DNA of 10,598 nt from Chlamydiota bacterium (GTDB lineage Bacteria > Chlamydiota > Chlamydiia > Chlamydiales > Waddliaceae), in NCBI GenBank assembly GCA_011065005.1, contig JAAKFP010000040.1:1-10598 (forward strand), in the 5' to 3' direction. Numbering within the stretch: position 1 is the first letter of the stretch; each line of letters begins with the position of its first letter. The notes under the pieces were generated by a model. It saw nothing but the letters and a program-made list of their open reading frames with translations. It was not told the origin of the DNA and did no database searches. This document shows positions 1-6,229 of this stretch, in pieces. The position numbers and the translations under genes were made by a program.

Positions 1-826
1 TGGTAATCTCGGGTTCTAGGAAGAGGTCGATTTGGAGATCCATTTCGGGGTTCACGGCATACGAATCGAAATCGGTGATCCCCTCGCCCCTGAGGATATC
101 CTCATCAATGAAGAAATTTCCTGTGGTGGTCTGACTATCTTTGTTGAGAATTGCATAGGCAGCGTCCGCAACAATGGCAGGTTTTCTGCTTCTATCGAGC
201 ATTTCGGAAAAAAAGACTTCAATAGCACTCGTTGCTATGGTTGTCTTCGGCCAAAGGGAATTTACGGCAATGCGATTGGGTGCAAGCTCTGCAGCCATTC
301 CTAGAGTGCACATGCTCATTCCATATTTTGACATCGTATACGCCAAATGATCTTTGAACCATTTCGGTTCAAGATTAAGAGGTGGCGATATGTTAAGAAT
401 ATGGGGATTTTCCCTTTTCTTGAGGTGTGGAATGCAGGTCTGCGAGCAGAGGAATGTGGCGCGAACATTACAAGCAAACATCAGATCAAATCTTTTCATA
501 GGAGTCTGCAATGTAGGCCAAGGGAAAATTGAACTGACATTGTTGATGAGTATATCGATCCCTCCAAATGTGTCGACAGCGCCCTTCACGGCATTGTGAA
601 CCTGCTCTTCATCTCTAACATCCACTTTAACAGGGTACGCTTTCCCTCCTGCCTTTTCAACAGCTTCCGCTACACTGTGAATCGTTCCGGGAAGTTTGGG
701 GTGGGGTTGCGATGTTTTTGCGGCGATAATAATATTGGCACCATCTTGCGCACAACGCAACGCAATAGCCTCTCCTATACCCCGACTTGCCCCGGTAATA
801 AATATGGTCTTGTTTTTGAGAATCAT
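1..826 (-). CDS. HSDL2-like short-chain dehydrogenase/reductase, 3' end cut by window edge
   Basis: This is an NAD(P)-dependent short-chain dehydrogenase/reductase, translated directly from the minus strand. The 275 visible residues have no stop and run off the left edge. Visible motifs are the Rossmann cofactor loop TGASRGIG (residues 11-18), Asp69 in VDV, an NN motif at 95-96 (NNVSS rather than NNAG), and the catalytic Ser147, Tyr163 and Lys167 (YTMSK). The stretches NISPPLNLEPKWFK, MSKYGMSM and LWPKTTIATSAI are typical of the dehydrogenase domain of hydroxysteroid dehydrogenase-like protein 2. In that family the domain ends near the phrase LQIDLFLEPE, so probably only a few residues are missing; an added SCP2 domain outside the window cannot be excluded. 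The ATG lies 16 nt after the hppA stop with only a weak purine-rich stretch (GAGAA) before it, which suggests co-transcription with hppA. The substrate is unknown; fatty-acyl or carbonyl compounds are possible. Confidence 0.9.
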   Translation of the reverse strand, partial: MILKNKTIFITGASRGIGEAIALRCAQDGANIIIAAKTSQPHPKLPGTIHSVAEAVEKAGGKAYPVKVDVRDEEQVHNAVKGAVDTFGGIDILINNVSSIFPWPTLQTPMKRFDLMFACNVRATFLCSQTCIPHLKKRENPHILNISPPLNLEPKWFKDHLAYTMSKYGMSMCTLGMAAELAPNRIAVNSLWPKTTIATSAIEVFFSEMLDRSRKPAIVADAAYAILNKDSQTTTGNFFIDEDILRGEGITDFDSYAVNPEMDLQIDLFLEPEIT

Positions 827-842
827 CGTATTTTCTATTCTC

Positions 843-2924
843 TTATTTCAGCAGCAAGCCACCGTATTTCACAAATACAGGAACAAATACCAGGCTGACA
901 ATATTCATCACATTGATCAAGATGTTCAGACTTGGCCCTGATGTGTCCTTAAAGGGATCCCCAACGGTATCCCCAACAATAGCAGCTTTGTGGCTGTCGG
1001 ATCCTTTTCCTCCAAACTTTCCGGATTCGATGTATTTCTTTGCATTATCCCAGGCGCCGCCAGCATTCGCCATCATAATCGCCATCAGAAAACCGCTGAT
1101 GAGCCCTCCTACCAACAATCCTGATAATGCTTCCGTTCCCAACAAAAGCCCTACAAGCAAAGGTGCGGCTATGGCAATGATTCCAGGTACAATCATCTCT
1201 TTTAGAGCAGCAGTTGTTGCAATATCTACACATTTTCCATACTCAGGTTTTGCTTTACCCTCCATCAAGCCATCAATGGTTTTGAATTGACGTCGCACTT
1301 CCTCAATCAGCTTAAAAGCGGTTTTGCCTACAGCTTTCATCGTCAACGAAGAAAATAGATAGGGCAGCATTGCGCCCAGAAATAGCCCAATTAATACTGT
1401 TGGATTGGTCAAAGAAACATCTTTGATATCTGCTGCGATTGTGAAAGCGGAAAATAATGCAAGCGCAGAAAGCATCGCAGAAGAGATCGCGAAACCTTTA
1501 CCGATTGCTGCGGTAGTATTTCCCGCTTCATCGAGGGCATCAGTTCTCATTCTCACCTCTTTATCGAGTTTTGCCATTTCCGCAATGCCGCCCGCGTTAT
1601 CAGCTACGGGCCCATAGGCATCGACAGCAAGGGAAATTCCAAGCGTTGATAGCATACCAACTCCAGAGAGTGCAATTCCATATAACCCTGCATTGGCGTG
1701 AGAAAAGAAAATCACTGCGCAAATAATGAGAATGGGTATCACAGTACTCTGATATCCTACACTTAAACCAGTGATTATGTTCGTTCCGGCACCCGTTGTA
1801 GCCCCCTGAGCTATCTGTTTCACGGGTCCATAAGAGCTAGAAGTGAAATATTCGGTGATCAGTCCAACAGCTATTCCCCCAAGTAATCCGATAAGAATTG
1901 CAGCAAATACACCGTGGTTGGTATACGTCTTTCCCAATAAGTCAAAAGTATGCGGCAAGGCATACTTACTCAAAAACCAAACTCCCACCACAACGAGTGC
2001 ACTAGCAAAGAACAATCCATTTCTGAACGCACCATGTATTAAAGGCTGTTCTTCCCGATGGCCACTCGTTACAAAAAACGTTCCAAATATTGACGCTATA
2101 ATTCCTATCGCAGCGACTAATAAAGGAAAAATCACAGAAGGAAAACTGTGGAAGGTAAAAACACCTATCGTTAAAGAGGCAATCAGTGTTCCAACATAAG
2201 ACTCAAAAAGGTCTCCTCCCATTCCCGCAACATCACCAACATTATCACCAACATTATCCGCAATCACTGCCGGATTTCGGGGGTCATCTTCGGGGATTCC
2301 AATTTCAATTTTTCCCACCAGATCCGCAGCAACATCTGCGGCTTTTGTAAAAATCCCTCCTCCAACACGAGCAAAAAGCGCTATTGAGGAACTTCCCAAC
2401 CCGAACCCTTTTATAATATGAATGGCGGTATGATGTTCCATGCCCAAGATAACTACCAACATCAAATACAACACACTCAACCCAAGGAGTGCTAAACTTA
2501 CAACACTCAATCCCATTACAGCGCCGCTGGAAAAGGCAATACGTAAAGCCTTATGTAAGCTACTAATCGCAGCATTGGCGGTACGTACATTCGCTTGAAC
2601 AGCAATACGCATTCCTGCATACCCCGCGGCTCCTGAGCAGAGGGCGCCTAAGATAAAAGCTATAGCGGTGTACTTGCCCTCGTTTACACCCGATGTTGAT
2701 GATTCATCTAATGCGAGCCACAAGATCGGTGTTAAAATAATGATGAAAACCAAAAGGATCTTATATTCGCGATATAAAAAAGCCTTAGCGCCCTCTTGGA
2801 TGCTTCTGGCAATTTCCCGCATCTGTGGTGTTCCTTCCTCTTCCTTTAATATCTGAGTCGCAAGGTATCCTGCGAACCCCAATCCGATCACAGCGACAAG
2901 AAATATACTGCAAATTTCTAACAT
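843..2924 (-). CDS. hppA: Membrane-integral pyrophosphatase (ion-pumping, K+-dependent type)
   Basis: This protein hydrolyses cytoplasmic pyrophosphate and uses the energy to pump Na+ and/or H+ out across the inner membrane. It has 693 residues, the usual length for bacterial members, and is very hydrophobic throughout, consistent with about 16 membrane helices. The active-site signature DDPRNPAVIADNVGD is at 213-227, followed by a second NVGD. The conserved ANAGGAWDNAKK is at 619-630 and GDTVGDPFKD at 651-660. In GNTTAAIGKG (468-477) the position after GNTT is Ala472 and the position three further on is Gly475. K+-independent enzymes carry Lys and Thr there, so this belongs to the K+-dependent class. 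Glu241 in DLFES matches the semi-conserved Glu of Na+-pumping enzymes; K+-independent H+ pumps usually have DLFGSYAE. Na+ transport is therefore inferred, not shown. The start is well supported: AAGGAAGG (complement of 2929-2936) precedes the ATG. The SDR gene follows 16 nt downstream, and mscL ends 99 bp upstream on the same strand. Confidence 0.97.
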   Translation of the reverse strand: MLEICSIFLVAVIGLGFAGYLATQILKEEEGTPQMREIARSIQEGAKAFLYREYKILLVFIIILTPILWLALDESSTSGVNEGKYTAIAFILGALCSGAAGYAGMRIAVQANVRTANAAISSLHKALRIAFSSGAVMGLSVVSLALLGLSVLYLMLVVILGMEHHTAIHIIKGFGLGSSSIALFARVGGGIFTKAADVAADLVGKIEIGIPEDDPRNPAVIADNVGDNVGDVAGMGGDLFESYVGTLIASLTIGVFTFHSFPSVIFPLLVAAIGIIASIFGTFFVTSGHREEQPLIHGAFRNGLFFASALVVVGVWFLSKYALPHTFDLLGKTYTNHGVFAAILIGLLGGIAVGLITEYFTSSSYGPVKQIAQGATTGAGTNIITGLSVGYQSTVIPILIICAVIFFSHANAGLYGIALSGVGMLSTLGISLAVDAYGPVADNAGGIAEMAKLDKEVRMRTDALDEAGNTTAAIGKGFAISSAMLSALALFSAFTIAADIKDVSLTNPTVLIGLFLGAMLPYLFSSLTMKAVGKTAFKLIEEVRRQFKTIDGLMEGKAKPEYGKCVDIATTAALKEMIVPGIIAIAAPLLVGLLLGTEALSGLLVGGLISGFLMAIMMANAGGAWDNAKKYIESGKFGGKGSDSHKAAIVGDTVGDPFKDTSGPSLNILINVMNIVSLVFVPVFVKYGGLLLK

Positions 2925-3023
2925 GATTCCTTCCTTTAATTTTTCGTTCGAAACACGCGTAATTTAAAAAAAATGTTTGTTATTGGCTAATATATAAAAA
3001 TATAGAATTCAAGCCTACATTTT

Positions 3024-3440
3024 TTATGTCTCAACTTTTGTTGTACAGTGGCCGCAACGTTGGGCGTTTATGGGGATTTCCATCTGACACTCTGGGCAAT
3101 GTTTTGAAGTGGGAACCTCCTTTTTTCTTCTTTTTATAGTGTTAATCGCTTTTATGACTATGAAGATGGTTAATGCAATGATCGTAAAATTGATGATTGT
3201 ATTGAGGAAAAGGCCATAATTGATGGTGACAGCTTCTTTGGTTCCCGTAGCGTTTTTTAAGGTTATTGAGAGGTCGCTGAAGTCAACACCCCCTAAAAGC
3301 ATTCCTATCGGCGGCATGATGACATCATTGACAAGTGAGTTCACAATTTTACCAAAGGCGGCGCCAATGATAATACCTACTGCCATATCCACAGCATTTC
3401 CCTTGAGGGCAAATTCTTTAAATTCTTTTATGAATGACAT
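3024..3440 (-). CDS. mscL: Large-conductance mechanosensitive channel with C-terminal zinc ribbon
   Basis: MscL forms a homopentameric inner-membrane pore that opens under high membrane tension and releases solutes during hypo-osmotic shock. The protein has 138 residues. It starts with the family's amphipathic N-terminus ([20 protein letters not shown]). The first membrane helix follows at about 15-45 with the pore-lining [12 protein letters not shown], then a periplasmic loop, a second helix at about 76-100, and a basic TIKRRKK stop-transfer segment. The C-terminus has CPEC (115-118) and CGHC (129-132), a likely zinc ribbon in place of the usual helical bundle. I chose the ATG at 3440 over an in-frame ATG at 3491. 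It begins the conserved N-terminus and has AGGAG 8 nt upstream, whereas the longer form adds 17 residues unlike the family. It may be co-transcribed with hppA, 99 bp downstream; I found no convincing promoter between them. Confidence 0.96.
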   Translation of the reverse strand: MSFIKEFKEFALKGNAVDMAVGIIIGAAFGKIVNSLVNDVIMPPIGMLLGGVDFSDLSITLKNATGTKEAVTINYGLFLNTIINFTIIALTIFIVIKAINTIKRRKKEVPTSKHCPECQMEIPINAQRCGHCTTKVET

Positions 3441-3650
3441 TGTTTTTTCTCCTATTGGCGCAAATCTAAAAAAAAATGAATTAATTAGCATCCATTATTT
3501 TTGCGCATACACAATTAAATTGAAGTTTTTGCTACGTGCCCAGAGCAATCGCGTGAAGATATTTCTATACGTTTTTTTCGGTCACAACCAAAAAAACATC
3601 AGGATAGGCACGGCAATCTGGTTGTAAGAGCATGTGAGAAAGTTGCTTTG

Positions 3651-3699
3651 GATGTATATTCTTTCTGCCCTCCTTCGTCGGGCAGAAAGAACATACATC
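3651..3699. repeat. 20-bp-stem palindrome with 9-nt loop
   Basis: The left arm is 3651-3670 and the right arm 3680-3699, with a 9-nt loop (TCCTTCGTC). The arms match at 19 of 20 positions. The single difference (3658 against 3692) is A.C on the plus strand but becomes G.U in a minus-strand RNA, so the minus-strand hairpin would be fully paired. No T-run follows on either side and no gene ends here, so an intrinsic terminator is unlikely. A regulatory hairpin, a protein-binding palindrome or a small mobile repeat are all possible. Confidence 0.85.
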
Positions 3700-3720
3700 G
3701 AAATTGCCTCAAATTTAGGT

Positions 3721-3749
3721 TTGGATTGCAAAAATTAGTGTGCTAGTAT
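3721..3749 (+). promoter_or_regulatory. Candidate extended -10 promoter for the gene at 3799
   Basis: A weak -35 hexamer TTGGAT (3721-3726) is followed by a 17-nt spacer and a -10 hexamer TAGTAT (3744-3749). A TG dinucleotide sits one base before the -10, the extended -10 arrangement. Transcription would start near 3756, giving a leader of about 43 nt. This is inference from sequence only; the hexamers match consensus 3/6 and 4/6. Confidence 0.4.
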
Positions 3750-3798
3750 AGGCTTACTTTCCATAGAAATCCTCTTATGAAAAATAAAGGAGTAAGTT

Positions 3799-4203
3799 AT
3801 GTCATCACCATCTGTTGTTCATAGAAGTTATCATTCACATCCTGGAACACCTGAACCTTCGGGTAAGGATTTCCACGGATTTAATAGTGCCGAACCTCTT
3901 TCTCGAAGTCGAGATACACATAGTTCTACTTCAACGGGCAAAAAAACTACTGAAGTTGTAAGGACGATTTTCCCAAAACCAAACCATACAGACCAAGCTG
4001 TGCAAAAACAACCTTTAACGAAAGAGGCGTTTATTGAAAAACACCTCGAACGATTTGAGAAGTATTCCGCCCAAATGCAAGCCCTTTTTCCAGAAGTCAC
4101 AATGGAAAAGCACCGGGAAAATTACAATGTATATTGTGACAGCTTTTATCGACAATACTTACAAAAAGTTACAACTCATAACGATCCCGGAAGAGTTCTA
4201 TAA
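3799..4203 (+). CDS. Hypothetical protein, Ser/Thr/Pro/His-rich N-terminus and helical C-terminal half
   Basis: I do not recognise this 134-residue protein. The start is well supported: AAGGAG (3787-3792) lies 6 nt before the ATG, and an extended -10 promoter candidate lies upstream. Residues 1-60 are rich in Ser, Thr, Pro and His and look disordered, with no signal peptide or membrane segment. Residues 73-124 are charged and probably helical (LTKEAFIEKHLERFEKYSAQ and onward), with several Tyr and one Cys. In a host-associated bacterium such a soluble, disordered-N-terminus protein could be a secreted effector, but nothing here demonstrates that. It is the only plus-strand gene in the window. 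The reading frame continues past its TAA for 26 codons with protein-like composition, so the gene may be shortened by a recent nonsense mutation. Confidence 0.7.
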   Translation: MSSPSVVHRSYHSHPGTPEPSGKDFHGFNSAEPLSRSRDTHSSTSTGKKTTEVVRTIFPKPNHTDQAVQKQPLTKEAFIEKHLERFEKYSAQMQALFPEVTMEKHRENYNVYCDSFYRQYLQKVTTHNDPGRVL

Positions 4204-4284
4204 AACAATAAATTCCATGAAGATGGCTGGTCAGCAATTCCCGCTGGAGTGCATCCTGCTGATTTAGAATATGTTAAAGAATAG
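4204..4284 (+). pseudogene. In-frame continuation after the TAA of the hypothetical gene
   Basis: Immediately after the TAA at 4201-4203, in the same frame, come 26 sense codons ending at TAG (4282-4284). They encode a stretch including HEDGWSAIPAGVHPADLEY. Its composition, with Trp, Gly, Pro and a charged end, looks more like a protein tail than noise. A single change such as TAT to TAA would have shortened a protein of about 161 residues to 134. The competing view is that this is non-coding, since the opposite strand is also open here. Confidence 0.35.
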
Positions 4285-4388
4285 TCTTTCGTAGAATTTG
4301 ACCCTTTTTCTTGGTCTTCTTGCACTTCTATACTTTCTGCAGGAACAACATATTCCTCTTCAACTGTCTGCAGTTCTGCAAAATATTG

Positions 4389-4554
4389 AACCTAGAAAAC
4401 GCAGTTGAAAATGATCTATAAGTGCAAGATTTTGGTTCATAACCGCTTACAATGGAGGGTCATATTCCCATACGGTGAAGGGGCCCTCCATTGTAAGCGG
4501 TTGTGGGCCAAAAGATTGTGCTTAGAGATCGTTTTCAACTGCGTTTTTTAGGTT
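4389..4554 (+). repeat. Long inverted repeat, 71-nt arms, potential RNA hairpin
   Basis: The left arm is 4389-4459, the loop 4460-4483 (24 nt) and the right arm 4484-4554. The arms match at 61 of 71 positions. Seven of the ten differences are transitions, and all seven give G.U pairs if the plus strand is transcribed. The plus-strand RNA would therefore pair at 68 of 71 positions, with mismatches only at 4418, 4428 and 4429. In the minus-strand RNA the same seven would be A.C mismatches. The outer ends read AACCTA and TAGGTT. It could be a miniature inverted-repeat element, a structured RNA, or both. The T-run near the distal end lies inside the stem, so it is not a standard terminator. Confidence 0.85.
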
Positions 4555-4594
4555 AAAACTTTTTATGTCGTCCTCCCCATGGGCTACCATCTAA

Positions 4595-4751
4595 GGGCTC
4601 GTGCAAAAATAACTTGTGCGTTTCTGGTGACTCAGCGCTTCAGATGCGAGGCGCAAATTCGCAGACAACTTATTAGTTTTCAAGAATTTGCAACAAAGCA
4701 GATGAAGATGATGTGTTGGCAGAAATGCGGAAGTTATTTCTGTACGAGCCC
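4595..4751. mobile_element. MITE-like 157-bp palindromic element flanked by TAA
   Basis: The element begins GGGCTCGTGCA and ends in the inverted counterpart TGTACGAGCCC. The terminal 32 positions match at 27. The similarity weakens inward but returns as CAAATTC/GAATTTG around a 23-nt centre. TAA flanks the left end (4592-4594) and the right end (4752-4754), as expected for a 3-bp target duplication. No transposase is encoded; the small frames on both strands are read-throughs of the palindrome. This looks like a non-autonomous element mobilised in trans. It lies 90 bp beyond the end of the last opp gene. Confidence 0.65.
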
Positions 4752-4841
4752 TAACGCTCTTCGAGCTTTGAGAACTGAAGATCAATCAGTTAAACTTGTT
4801 TAGCCTGATGCGTATGCGCACACGGGCACGATGCTAATGCT

Positions 4842-5489
4842 TCATTCATGCTGGGTATATTTGTTTAGGTCGAGATATTCATTACTCATAAAGTGAATTA
4901 CTGGAAGGGCATGGCTTACCAATAGGCAGGTCATGTCTTTTTTATTTTGAAGCTTTTTGATAAGCGTCAGAATGTCTTTTTGTATCGAGACATCAAGAGC
5001 CGATGTGCACTCGTCGAGAAGAAGAACCTTGGGTTCGAGGAGTAGTGATCTTGCGATGGATACACGTTGACGTTGTCCTCCTGAGAGTTGATGCGGGTAG
5101 CGGAAGAGGTGCTCGGAAGAGAGAGAAACATCTTCCAAGGCTTTTAGTAGAGTGTCTTCGTTGTGAGGGATTCTTCGTATTAGCAAAGGTTCTCGCAAGA
5201 TTTCGTATACGGTATGCCTTGGATGCAGGGAGGCGTAAGGGTCTTGAAAGACCATTTGAACATCTTTTGGCCGAGATTTTCTAGGTATTGCATTGCCCTC
5301 GATAAAGATTTCGCCGGTCCAGTGTGTATGCAGAGAGCATAGTGTTCGTAGTAGTGTCGATTTCCCACATCCTGAGGGTCCGGCAATCCCAAAAGTGTGG
5401 TTTCGTGGAACTTCAAAGTTGAGATTGTGGAGAATCGGCATCTGACATTGCTTGTCTTTATAGATTGTCACATTCTTTATGGTGATCAT
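4842..5489 (-). CDS. oppF: Peptide/nickel-type ABC transporter ATPase 2 (OppF/NikE-like), short
   Basis: This is the second ATPase of the importer. It would pair with the upstream OppD-like subunit at the cytoplasmic face and power transport. In 215 residues it shows Walker A GPSGCGKST (37-45), Q-loop Gln82 (VFQDPYASLHP), ABC signature LSGGQRQR (135-142), Walker B VLLLDE (155-160) with Glu160, D-loop SALD, and switch His193 in SHAL. OppF/DppF proteins are usually about 320-340 residues and NikE about 265. Here the protein stops about 22 residues after the switch His, lacking both the last part of the core fold and the oligopeptide C-terminal domain. Ala194 replaces the usual Asp after that His. 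The ATG overlaps the previous stop (ATGA) with GGAG 5 nt before it. The opp symbol is provisional; substrate is unknown. Confidence 0.9.
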   Translation of the reverse strand: MITIKNVTIYKDKQCQMPILHNLNFEVPRNHTFGIAGPSGCGKSTLLRTLCSLHTHWTGEIFIEGNAIPRKSRPKDVQMVFQDPYASLHPRHTVYEILREPLLIRRIPHNEDTLLKALEDVSLSSEHLFRYPHQLSGGQRQRVSIARSLLLEPKVLLLDECTSALDVSIQKDILTLIKKLQNKKDMTCLLVSHALPVIHFMSNEYLDLNKYTQHE

Positions 5490-6229
5490 TTGGGCTCCTC
5501 CGGTAGCATGGCATCAAATAGGCGTTGGATATAGGGGTGTGCGTTTTTGCGGAGTTCAGCGGGAGTGTCGACGGCAAGGAGTTGACCTTCTTTCATGACG
5601 CCAATGCGATCACAGAATTGACATGCTTGCTGGAGGTCGTGGCTGATGAATAACAATCCCATTTGCCTCTCTTTCACATGATCCTGCAGTAGGGTAAGGA
5701 TTTCATGCTGTAAAAGGGAATCCAATGCGGAAACGATCTCGTCGGCGATTAAGAATTTCGGATTTTGCATGAGCATCATCGCGATCATCACCCTTTGTCC
5801 CATCCCTCCGGAGAGTTGATGAGGATACATTTGTAGGATCTCCTCTGGAGAGGGGAGTTGTACCTGTTGTAAAGCTGACAGGGGAGTTGTGGCACTGGAA
5901 ACCTCTTGTAGCTGTTTTTTAATGTTCATTAGAGGATTTAGGGAGGTTTTGGCGTCTTGCAAAATCATCGCTATCTCCGAGCCTCTGATTTCTCTCCACA
6001 TCTTTTCGTTGATGTTTGTAAGATCTTTTCCCTTCCAGGTGAGGGTTTCCGCCTGAACATTGGCTCCTAAAGGGAGCACCCCAAGGAGGGTTTTTGCAAG
6101 CATTGATTTTCCTGAGCCGGATTCACCTATCAAACCAAACTTTTCCTGTCCGATGTCAAGGGAGACCTCTTTTAGAATCGGTACGTTGGAGATGTTGAGA
6201 GAGAGATTCTGAATGGATATTAGAGGCAT
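5486..6229 (-). CDS. oppD: Peptide/nickel-type ABC transporter ATPase 1 (OppD/NikD-like)
   Basis: This is the first ATPase of the importer, 247 residues. That is close to NikD length and well short of OppD (about 330), because the oligopeptide-type C-terminal extension is absent. Visible motifs are Walker A GESGSGKS (35-42), Q-loop Gln91 (MILQDAKTSLNP), signature LSGGMGQR (139-146), Walker B FLIADE (159-164) with Glu164, and switch His197 in ISHDL. The stretch after Walker B reads DEIVSALD where DEPTTALD is usual, an unusual D-loop approach. The LNPL and YPHQLSGG phrases are typical of the Opp/Dpp/Nik ATPase group. The ATG overlaps the preceding permease gene by 10 bp and has GGGAGG 5 nt upstream. 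It probably acts as a heterodimer with the next gene product. Confidence 0.93.
   Translation of the reverse strand: MPLISIQNLSLNISNVPILKEVSLDIGQEKFGLIGESGSGKSMLAKTLLGVLPLGANVQAETLTWKGKDLTNINEKMWREIRGSEIAMILQDAKTSLNPLMNIKKQLQEVSSATTPLSALQQVQLPSPEEILQMYPHQLSGGMGQRVMIAMMLMQNPKFLIADEIVSALDSLLQHEILTLLQDHVKERQMGLLFISHDLQQACQFCDRIGVMKEGQLLAVDTPAELRKNAHPYIQRLFDAMLPEEPK

Larger units (their letters stand above)
3441..3798. other. Divergent intergenic region between mscL and the plus-strand hypothetical gene
   Basis: This 358-bp region separates mscL (minus) from the gene at 3799 (plus). It is AT-rich next to mscL. It contains the mscL ribosome binding site, a long palindrome at 3651-3699, a plus-strand promoter candidate at 3721-3749, and AAGGAG at 3787-3792. 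I found no convincing sigma70 promoter for mscL; weak TTG-type hexamers are present but poorly spaced. No open frame here looks like a gene. Confidence 0.7.
4176..4590 (-). pseudogene. Possible remnant of a minus-strand reading frame split by the hairpin element
   Basis: On the minus strand an ATG at 4590 opens 12 codons (to 4555) that stop exactly at the outer edge of the hairpin at 4389-4554. On the other side, from 4388 to the TGA at 4178-4176, a stop-free frame of 70 codons begins with QYFAELQTVEEEYVV and is acidic. Removing the 166-nt hairpin would join the two parts in frame into an 82-codon frame. No similarity is recognised. The distal part overlaps the plus-strand gene on the opposite strand, so at most one of the two can be a real coding sequence there. 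This is a weak, testable idea, not a firm gene. Confidence 0.2.
4285..4841. other. Gene-poor region with two palindromic elements
   Basis: No intact gene is supported in this 557-bp stretch between the hypothetical gene and the end of the opp operon. It holds the long hairpin at 4389-4554 and the MITE-like element at 4595-4751, plus a small hairpin AACTGA-7 nt-TCAGTT at 4773-4791. Two short frames across 4579-4803 (plus) and 4785-4591 (minus) encode similar peptides only because they read the two arms of the palindrome. I found no clear terminator with a T-run for the opp operon; the palindromes might fill that role. Confidence 0.7.

Noticed and set aside
913..1290. Plus-strand open frames antisense to hppA and the opp genes
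   Set aside because: The minus-strand frames have clear family motifs throughout; the plus-strand frames have no ribosome binding sites or recognisable domains.
2941..3020. AT-rich stretch with TTGAAT and TATATT hexamers as a promoter for hppA
   Set aside because: The best hexamers are spaced only about 12-14 nt apart, and other combinations match poorly. Co-transcription with mscL is equally plausible.
4773..4791. Small hairpin AACTGA/TCAGTT as the opp operon terminator
   Set aside because: The stem is only 6 bp and AT-rich, with no T-run following on the minus strand.
4579..4803. Short frames on both strands over the MITE-like element (74 and 64 codons)
   Set aside because: They read opposite arms of the same palindrome, so their peptides resemble each other by symmetry. 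There is no ribosome binding site and no known family.
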